Shown piece after piece: positions 14,417-19,763 of a DNA stretch of 19,763 nt. Origin of the DNA: Verrucomicrobiota bacterium. GTDB lineage: Bacteria; Verrucomicrobiota; Verrucomicrobiia; Chthoniobacterales; UBA10450. The stretch lies in NCBI GenBank assembly GCA_003219355.1, contig QHOQ01000069.1:1-19763 (forward strand), given 5' to 3'. The position numbers and the translations under genes are program-made. The notes under the pieces are model-generated. The model ran no database searches, was not told the origin of the DNA, and worked only from the letters and a program-made list of their open reading frames with translations. Within the stretch, counting starts at the first letter, position 1; each line of letters starts with the position of its first letter.

Positions 14417-16614
14417 GCTTTGGCGCATCGCAATGGCTTTGGGGTCTGCTTTTGATCCCGGCACTGATCGCGTTGTTTATTCGTGCGGAGCGTCGCGGGA
14501 CCATTCGTTTGCGCGAGTTTGTCTCAGCGCGCTTGCTGCCTCAACTTGCGGGATCCGTAAATCGTCCACGCCGTGTGCTGAGATTTGCGTTGCAGCTAGC
14601 CGGTCTTGCGCTTGCCTTGATCAGTCTGGCACAGCTGCGCTGGGGCTATACGTTTGAGGATGTGAAACGCAAGGGGCTCGACTTGCTGATCGCGGTCGAT
14701 ACGTCGCGGAGCATGCTTTCCAATGACGTGCAGCCTAATCGACTTGAACGCGTCAAACTTGCAGCTAGGGATCTGATCAATGAGTTACAGGGCGATCGTG
14801 TTGGTCTGATTGCATTTGCGGGGCGAGCCTTCTTGCAGGCACCGCTCACGATCGATTACGAAGCCGTGATGGAATCGATCAACGATCTCGATACCAAGAC
14901 GATTCCAGAAGGCGGCACAAATATCTCCGAGGCCATCAGCCTTGCCACGCAAAGTTTCGGGAAAAGCGCAATGGGAAATCGCGCGCTCGCGATTTTCACC
15001 GATGGCGAGGAGCTGAGCGGTGATGCGGTAAAGAGCGCGAAGGCTGCCGCTGATGCCGGCGTGCGCATTTTCACGATCGGCGTTGGAACGCCAGCAGGTT
15101 CGCTCATTCCAGTCAATGGCGAAGACGGCGGAACGGCTTTCGTGAAAGATTCAGCGGGCCAGGTCGTAAAATCAAAGCTAGACGACAAACGGTTGCGCGA
15201 GATCGCTCAGGCCGCGGGTGGATTTTATCTGCATTTGGAAAATGGTCCACGCACGATGCAGCAGATCTATACCGAAGGTCTCGCGAAAATGCAGGCGGCC
15301 GAAATGGACGTGCGTCTGTCGCGTCGGCCAATTGAGCGTTACGAATGGCCGCTGGGCGTAGCACTCATCGCGCTTGCCTTGTCGATCTTGACTGGTGAGC
15401 GCAAGCGCACGCACGAAAGAGTTTTCGTTCGGGCTCCCGTAAAAATTGCAACTGCAGCGGCAGCATTGTGGATCGCCTTTTGCCAGTTCGCTTTCGCTGC
15501 GGCCCCCGGGCTGGACGCATATCGCGAGGGCAAATTCGACGATGCGTATACCCAGTTTCAGCAAACCTTAAAAACGCATCCGCAATCTCAGTCGGAGGAT
15601 AAGTTGCATTTCGATTCCGGCGCGGCCGCTTACAAGTCGGAAGAATACGGAAAAGCGTTGGAATCCTTTAGCCAGGCTTTGCTCTCGCCCGATACCGGCC
15701 TGCAAGGGAAGAGTCATTATAATCTCGGAAATACCCTTTACGAGCGCGGCGAAACACAGAAGAGCGACGACAAAAAGTTGAGGGATTGGACAAATGCCCT
15801 CGAGCATTATGAGCAGACGCTCAAGCTCGAACCGAAAAATAAAGAAGCGAAGGACAACTACGATTATGTGAAGAAGAAGATCGAGGAACTAAAAAACAAG
15901 AAACAACCTCAGCAACAGCCCTCGCCCTCCCCTTCGCCATCGCCTCAGCAGAAGAACAAACAAGGCCAGCAGAATCAACAGAATCAGCAATCGCAGCAAG
16001 ATCAGCAAAAGCAGGAACAACAACAACAGCAACAGCAGCAGCAACAGCAGAGCCAGTCCCAGCAACAACAAAAGGACGGACAGCAGCAATCACAAAATCA
16101 ACAATCACAAAACGAATCCGGTCACGGTCAGGATCAAAATGAGGAGAAGAAAAAGAAGGATCAATCCCAAGCAAAGAACGAGCCGCAACAATCGAAACAA
16201 CAACAGGGCGGCCAACCTTCCCCCTCCCCGTCTGGGGGCGAGAAAAAGCAAAACCAGGAACAGTCAGGTGAAGGCGAACAACCATCTCCCGCTCCCGGCG
16301 ATCACGGAAACGATATGCCTTCACCATCGCCCTCCCCCGGAAGCGGCGAAGGAGCGGAAGAAAATCCAACGCCTTCGGCTGCTCCGACAGAATCGCCCCG
16401 GAAAAAGTTGGACGGTGAGGTAAAGGGAGCTGGCAAGGACGAATCAAAAAAGGCGCCCGATGAGAATTCGCAGGTCGCCGAGGCCGAAGCGGAAAAAGAA
16501 GATCAAATGACCGAACGTCAAGCAGAGTCACTTTTGCAATCGATGAAGGACGAGGAAGCGCGGGTGCAACTTGATGAACGCAGGGCCGCACGCCATGTCT
16601 ATAACGACTGGTAG
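14413..16614 (+). CDS. BatB-BatC fusion: vWA domain, TPR region and Gln/Pro/Ser-rich tail
   Basis: 733 residues. The first part is BatB-like: helices at about 9-24 and 56-73, a vWA domain with MIDAS D96-T-S-R-S100, and a helix at about 313-328. A second hydrophobic stretch at about 343-362, ending FAFAAAPG, looks like the signal peptide of a former separate BatC now used as a membrane anchor. TPR-type repeats follow (about 364-490; YREGKFDDAYTQFQ, YNLGNTLYERGE, LEHYEQTLKLEPKNKEA). Then comes a low-complexity stretch of about 190 residues, rich in Gln, Pro, Ser, Lys and Glu, with 11 consecutive glutamines at 536-546. The last 35 residues are ordered again (MTERQAESLLQSMKDEE to a terminal NDW). 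BatB-BatC fusions are known in other phyla. The ATG at 14413 gives the expected short periplasmic lead-in. Confidence 0.88.
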   Translation: MSFGASQWLWGLLLIPALIALFIRAERRGTIRLREFVSARLLPQLAGSVNRPRRVLRFALQLAGLALALISLAQLRWGYTFEDVKRKGLDLLIAVDTSRSMLSNDVQPNRLERVKLAARDLINELQGDRVGLIAFAGRAFLQAPLTIDYEAVMESINDLDTKTIPEGGTNISEAISLATQSFGKSAMGNRALAIFTDGEELSGDAVKSAKAAADAGVRIFTIGVGTPAGSLIPVNGEDGGTAFVKDSAGQVVKSKLDDKRLREIAQAAGGFYLHLENGPRTMQQIYTEGLAKMQAAEMDVRLSRRPIERYEWPLGVALIALALSILTGERKRTHERVFVRAPVKIATAAAALWIAFCQFAFAAAPGLDAYREGKFDDAYTQFQQTLKTHPQSQSEDKLHFDSGAAAYKSEEYGKALESFSQALLSPDTGLQGKSHYNLGNTLYERGETQKSDDKKLRDWTNALEHYEQTLKLEPKNKEAKDNYDYVKKKIEELKNKKQPQQQPSPSPSPSPQQKNKQGQQNQQNQQSQQDQQKQEQQQQQQQQQQQSQSQQQQKDGQQQSQNQQSQNESGHGQDQNEEKKKKDQSQAKNEPQQSKQQQGGQPSPSPSGGEKKQNQEQSGEGEQPSPAPGDHGNDMPSPSPSPGSGEGAEENPTPSAAPTESPRKKLDGEVKGAGKDESKKAPDENSQVAEAEAEKEDQMTERQAESLLQSMKDEEARVQLDERRAARHVYNDW

Positions 16615-16640
16615 GTGGGCACGGTTGATGGTTGATTGAG

Positions 16641-18485
16641 ATGTCGATGTACGGATCACGGATTCGCATTGCAGTTTTGCTCGGCGCGTTGATCGCGTTG
16701 ACAGGAAACGATGTTGCATTTGCCGAATCGCCGAGTGTGACCGCGGTGTTGAGTAATTCGGAAGCCGTTGTCGGGGAAACGGTCCAGCTGCAAATCAAGG
16801 TAAGCGGCGCGGGGGATACGAAACCGCCAGAGAACATATCGGTCGATGGCCTGGAGATTCACGCAACCGGAACATCGCGCCAATTCGAAATGCGTAATTT
16901 CACGACTAACTCAAGCGTAAGTTACAATTACACAATCCTGCCGCTCCAAGCGGGCCGGTTCATAATCCCGCCTCAGACAATTCGTGTGGGCAGCAGTTCA
17001 CTGCGCACACCGGAACTCAGGCTAAACGTTGCCGATTCGCCTGGTCGCTCGGTGCGTTCAAACCAAAACGCGCAGCCGGCAAATGCGCCCAAGCTTGCAT
17101 TTGCCGAATTGATTGTACCTAAAAAAACTGCCTATGTTGGCGAGATAGTGCCGGTCGAAATCCGGCTGGGATTCGATCCGCGTGCACGCCCAAAGCTGCT
17201 CGAAGGGCCTGAGATTAGCGGGCAAGGATTTACAGCACAAAAACTGCAGCAATCTGGTGAAAATCTGGAGACAATTAACGGGAGATCTTATGATGTGGTG
17301 ACATTTAAGACGGCAATTGCTGCTGCGCGGGCCGGAAAATTTCAAATCGGGCCCATTAAGGCAAAGGCACAAGTTTTAACAGCGCGAAGGCCAAACACGC
17401 CGCGCTCCCGTTCTCCCTTTGATCTATTTAATCTCGACGACCCATTCTCAGACCCGTTTTTTTCCGATCCATTCAGCCAATTCGGCGAGCAGCGCGAGAT
17501 TGAGATCAACAGTGAACCCGTGGCTTTCGAGGTCAAACCGTTGCCACAAAACGCACCGCCGAGCTTTTCGGGTGCGATCGGGAATTTCACAATGTCGACC
17601 GAAGCGAAGCCAAATAGTGTGCAAGTTGGCGATCCGATTACGGTCACATCGACGATTTCCGGACGTGGTAATTTCGATCGCGTTAATGCTCCGACGGTGG
17701 AAGACGACCGCGGTTGGCACAAATATCCGCCGTCTTCCAAGTTCAAGAACGATGACGATGTCGGAATTAGCGGCGCGAAGACTTTCGAAATGGTGCTCTC
17801 GCCGAATGAAAAGAAGCAAAGCATTCCCCCGCTCGCATTTTCGTATTTCGATCCAGCCAAAGAGCAATATGTATCGCTGCGTAGCGATCCGATCGCTATT
17901 AATGTTCAAGGCGGCACAGTACCGGCTCCCGCGGCGGCGGTATCTCGGCCGGCGCCGTCAACGATGCCAGCTGCAGGCGCAACACCGGCCGCGAAGCAGG
18001 ACATTTTGTATCAACTTACTGAGCCTGGCCGAGTGCAATCGTTCACGTGGTTTTACGCTCGTCCAGTTTTCTGGATGGCGCAGTTGCTTCCGCTGCTTGT
18101 TTTACTTGGATTCGCCGGATGGAAAATCCGGCAAAACAGACTCGACAACCGTGAGGCGCGACGCATCGCCGCCTTGCAGCATGAAGCTGCTGAATTGATG
18201 CGCAAGTTGCGCCGTAATGATGTATCGCCACGAGAATATTACGCGGAGGCTTCCAGGATCGTTCGGGTGAAAGCGGCGCTGGCACGCAACGTCGATCCAA
18301 ACAACGTCGATGCTGAGACAGCAGCGGACACGTTCGGACTAAATGCGGATTCGCGCGAACGATTGCGGCGATTGTTCGAGCAAAGCGACGAGTTCCAATA
18401 TAGCGGAGCCCACAACGGCTCGGAACGGATTTCTCCGGAGAACCGCCGCGACGTGTTGGAGTTGGTGGAACATTTGCACGCATGA
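16641..18485 (+). CDS. batD: BatD-family envelope protein
   Basis: A 614-residue protein with a signal peptide (basic RIRI, hydrophobic core AVLLGALIALTG, likely cleavage after AFA), a large beta-rich periplasmic part that looks like repeated immunoglobulin-like domains (VVGETVQLQIKVSG; YVGEIVPVEIRL; VGDPITVTSTISG each start a repeat), one transmembrane helix at about residues 478-497, and a charged cytoplasmic helical tail of about 115 residues. Between repeats lies an odd Asp/Pro/Phe stretch (DPFSDPFFSDPF, about 266-277), which I recall from other BatD proteins. BatD is needed with BatA-C for the proposed envelope complex. The ATG at 16641 (or 16647) is chosen over the TTG at 16632. Its stop overlaps the next start (ATGA, 18482-18485). 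Confidence 0.9.
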   Translation: MSMYGSRIRIAVLLGALIALTGNDVAFAESPSVTAVLSNSEAVVGETVQLQIKVSGAGDTKPPENISVDGLEIHATGTSRQFEMRNFTTNSSVSYNYTILPLQAGRFIIPPQTIRVGSSSLRTPELRLNVADSPGRSVRSNQNAQPANAPKLAFAELIVPKKTAYVGEIVPVEIRLGFDPRARPKLLEGPEISGQGFTAQKLQQSGENLETINGRSYDVVTFKTAIAAARAGKFQIGPIKAKAQVLTARRPNTPRSRSPFDLFNLDDPFSDPFFSDPFSQFGEQREIEINSEPVAFEVKPLPQNAPPSFSGAIGNFTMSTEAKPNSVQVGDPITVTSTISGRGNFDRVNAPTVEDDRGWHKYPPSSKFKNDDDVGISGAKTFEMVLSPNEKKQSIPPLAFSYFDPAKEQYVSLRSDPIAINVQGGTVPAPAAAVSRPAPSTMPAAGATPAAKQDILYQLTEPGRVQSFTWFYARPVFWMAQLLPLLVLLGFAGWKIRQNRLDNREARRIAALQHEAAELMRKLRRNDVSPREYYAEASRIVRVKAALARNVDPNNVDAETAADTFGLNADSRERLRRLFEQSDEFQYSGAHNGSERISPENRRDVLELVEHLHA

Positions 18486-19228
18486 AAGCCGGAAAACTTC
18501 TGGTCGGTCTTTGTTGCGCCATGATTTGCACCTTTGTTGCTGCGTCGGCATTCACGCAAACGGATTTTGATAAGGCGAATCAAGAATATGCGCAGGGACA
18601 TTTCAAAGAAGCGATCGCTGGCTATGAAACGCTTGTTCGCTCAGGACCAATGAGGGCAAATTTGTTTTACGATCTCGGCAACGCTTATTTTCGCACGGGC
18701 GATTTCGGCCACGCGATCTTGAATTATGAGCGCGCGCTCGTGCTGGAACGGCATCATCCCGAAGCCACTGCCAATCTGCAGATCGCGCGCGATGAGGCGC
18801 GGGCACTTGAGATGCAGCAGAGCTGGCCAGAACGCTATCTACAATTTGCTAGCGTCAACCAATACAGCGCTACGGCAGCGGTCGCTTTCTGGGCGGGAGC
18901 TCTTTGTATTGTCGCGTTGATCTTCACAAGTCGCCGATCAGTTCGTCTGATAGCATCGTCGATCTTATCACTGTCGGTGTTTGCCCTGGCAATTTTCGCG
19001 ATCTACGAAATTGACCATGGCAGCAAAGGCCGCGCCCTCGCCGTTGTTACCGGTAGCGACGTGCAGGCACGACTCGCAACGGCCGATACTGCCAACAGCG
19101 TCCTGGCATTACCACCGGGCAGCGAGGTCAAGATCCTGAATACACGCGGTGACTGGGTTTACGCGGCACTACCGAATAATTTACGTGGGTGGATTCCGGC
19201 GAAGAGCGCGGAACTAGTGCGCCTCTAG
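18482..19228 (+). CDS. batE: BatE-like TPR and SH3-domain membrane protein
   Basis: A 248-residue protein with a signal peptide (1 to about 23), two TPR units at about residues 28-100 (FDKANQEYAQGHFKEAIAGYE; LFYDLGNAYFRTGDFGHAILNYERAL), two membrane helices (about 129-149 and 155-175) and a C-terminal bacterial SH3 domain (about 184-246, with GDWVYAALPNNLRGWIPA). TPR followed by two helices and SH3 is the layout of BatE. SH3 domains of this type often bind peptidoglycan peptides, so it may link the Bat complex to the cell wall; that is inference. It starts inside the batD stop (ATGA) and is the last gene of the operon. Confidence 0.85.
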   Translation: MKAGKLLVGLCCAMICTFVAASAFTQTDFDKANQEYAQGHFKEAIAGYETLVRSGPMRANLFYDLGNAYFRTGDFGHAILNYERALVLERHHPEATANLQIARDEARALEMQQSWPERYLQFASVNQYSATAAVAFWAGALCIVALIFTSRRSVRLIASSILSLSVFALAIFAIYEIDHGSKGRALAVVTGSDVQARLATADTANSVLALPPGSEVKILNTRGDWVYAALPNNLRGWIPAKSAELVRL

Positions 19229-19250
19229 CGACTGTCTGCGATCTTCGAAA

Positions 19251-19396
19251 CTCGAGCGATCCGAGCGCTTTCGAGGCTGCTCCAGCAAGGTTGAGAACCC
19301 GGCAAATGCCTACATCTCGAGTTGCGTATTTCACGCTGATTTCCTAGCTCGAGTTGATATTCTCGGCGCGCTGGGACGGACAGGCTTAATCTCGAG
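19251..19396. repeat. Cluster of four CTCGAG palindromes
   Basis: CTCGAG occurs at 19251-19256, 19316-19321, 19348-19353 and 19391-19396; the middle two continue as CTCGAGTTG. Six-base sites are expected about once in 4 kb, so four in 146 bases is a local excess. Two more sit at 86 and 119 in the other gene-free end of the window. The role is unknown. Confidence 0.45.
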
Positions 19397-19397
19397 A

Positions 19398-19535
19398 TTC
19401 GGCGAATACGCCCGACGCATTGGCCAAATTGCAGTCTGGAGATGGCACGTTGGAAACAGATGGGTTCCGCCGGAAGTAGCGCAGATCATCAAGGAACGCG
19501 AATTTTTCGGTTATCGCGCACCGGTCGCAGCCTGA
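19398..19535 (+). pseudogene. Possible 3' remnant of a protein-coding gene
   Basis: One frame is free of stops for about 100 codons before TGA at 19533-19535, and its last 45 codons read like real protein (FGEYARRIGQIAVWRW, then NRWVPPEVAQIIKERE and FFGYRAPVAA). There is no ATG, GTG or TTG in frame, so it cannot be an intact gene. I do not recognise the family. It could equally be a chance open frame. Confidence 0.22.
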
Positions 19536-19579
19536 TTGCCTCGCTATAACCTCTTTGCCGGATTCCCTGCCAAATTCGT

Positions 19580-19597
19580 ATTGAGATTACGCTCAAT
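19580..19597. repeat. Short inverted repeat ATTGAG/CTCAAT
   Basis: A 6-bp stem with a 6-base loop. The same CTCAATC word returns in the hairpin at 19737-19755, which suggests a shared binding motif or related hairpins. Confidence 0.3.
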
Positions 19598-19736
19598 CCG
19601 ATTCAGGATGGCCGCTTCGTCCTGGGTCGGTCATGTTCAGGGAATCATCATCCGGCTCCGACGAGAGTAAGCGACCTAGTTAGAGGTCCATCTATCAATC
19701 TTGCCCTAAGTCAATCGTTGAACAGCTTACTCCCCG

Positions 19737-19755
19737 CTCAATCTTGCAGATTGAG
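19737..19755. terminator. Perfect 8-bp hairpin near the window end
   Basis: CTCAATCT, loop TGC, AGATTGAG. The stem is perfect but A+T-rich, and no T-run follows within the window on either strand. It may be a terminator or an operator for a gene beyond the edge. The type is a guess. Confidence 0.3.
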
Positions 19756-19763
19756 TTGACTGC

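Larger units (their letters stand above)
19229..19763. other. Intergenic region downstream of the bat operon
   Basis: 535 bases without a supportable intact gene. It contains four CTCGAG sites within 146 bases, a stop-free frame from about 19227 to 19535 that lacks any start codon, a hairpin ATTGAG/CTCAAT at 19580-19597, repeated TCAATC motifs, and a perfect hairpin at 19737-19755. No clear terminator with a T-run follows batE. The next gene presumably lies beyond the window. Confidence 0.5.

Noticed and set aside
16018..16050. CAA/CAG run as a simple-sequence DNA repeat or CRISPR-like array
   Set aside because: The codons are mixed and the unit is only three bases; it encodes a glutamine run in a disordered linker. 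No spacer-repeat pattern exists anywhere in the window.
15821..16837. A 338-codon open frame on the minus strand opposite the Gln-rich tail of batBC
   Set aside because: Its composition (runs of Val, Ala, Leu, Arg) is the mirror of the CAA/CAG-rich coding strand. It spans two real genes and has no recognisable domain.
19442..19549. A 35-codon plus-strand frame beginning MARWKQ
   Set aside because: It lacks a properly spaced Shine-Dalgarno, is very short, and its composition is unremarkable.
1..19763. tRNA, rRNA, riboswitch, transposase, integrase or phage genes
   Set aside because: Reading the intergenic regions on both strands, I saw no cloverleaf, rRNA-like sequence, known riboswitch core or recombinase motif.

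Overview
This is a stretch of bacterial chromosome with moderate G+C and dense coding. The best fit is a soil-type member of the Verrucomicrobiota (Chthoniobacterales / Udaeobacter-like). That placement is an inference from gene content (a MoxR-DUF58-BatA/B/C/D/E cluster and a fused E1alpha-E1beta-E2 dehydrogenase), scarce Shine-Dalgarno sequences and a GTAG-type palindromic repeat. No marker gene proves it.

Layout. Positions 1-533 hold no gene. A small secreted protein of unknown function (534-1025, +) ends base-to-base against a convergent amino-acid pair on the minus strand: aspartate kinase lysC (1026-2276), preceded by threonine synthase thrC (2373-3551). The start of thrC carries a 60-nt REP/REPIN-like palindromic element that stays in frame. 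Diverging from thrC is a 1030-residue protein (3636-6728, +) that joins E1alpha, E1beta, a lipoyl domain and the E2 acyltransferase of a 2-oxoacid dehydrogenase complex, probably of the branched-chain type. Then come a DMT/EamA transporter (6763-7737, -), a DJ-1/PfpI-family protein with a hairpin in its leader (7947-8534, +), and a pgsA-der pair (8859-10863, +) for phospholipid synthesis and ribosome assembly.

From 10937 to 19228 runs one tight seven-gene operon: moxR AAA+ ATPase, DUF58 protein, a small membrane protein (DUF4381-like), batA, a batB-batC fusion, batD and a batE-like TPR/SH3 protein. In this family a MoxR ATPase is thought to act as a chaperone for membrane-anchored von Willebrand A (MIDAS) proteins. 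BatD and the TPR proteins would form the periplasmic part of an envelope complex linked to stress tolerance. The last 535 bases hold no convincing gene but contain several short repeats, a perfect hairpin and a possible protein-coding remnant.

Most of the window is ordinary core metabolism plus a known but poorly understood operon. The least ordinary items are the in-frame repeat at the thrC start, the E1-E2 fusion with an altered E2 active-site motif, the hairpin leader of the DJ-1 gene, and a seven-codon minicistron that overlaps both batA and batBC. I found no CRISPR array, transposase, rRNA or tRNA.
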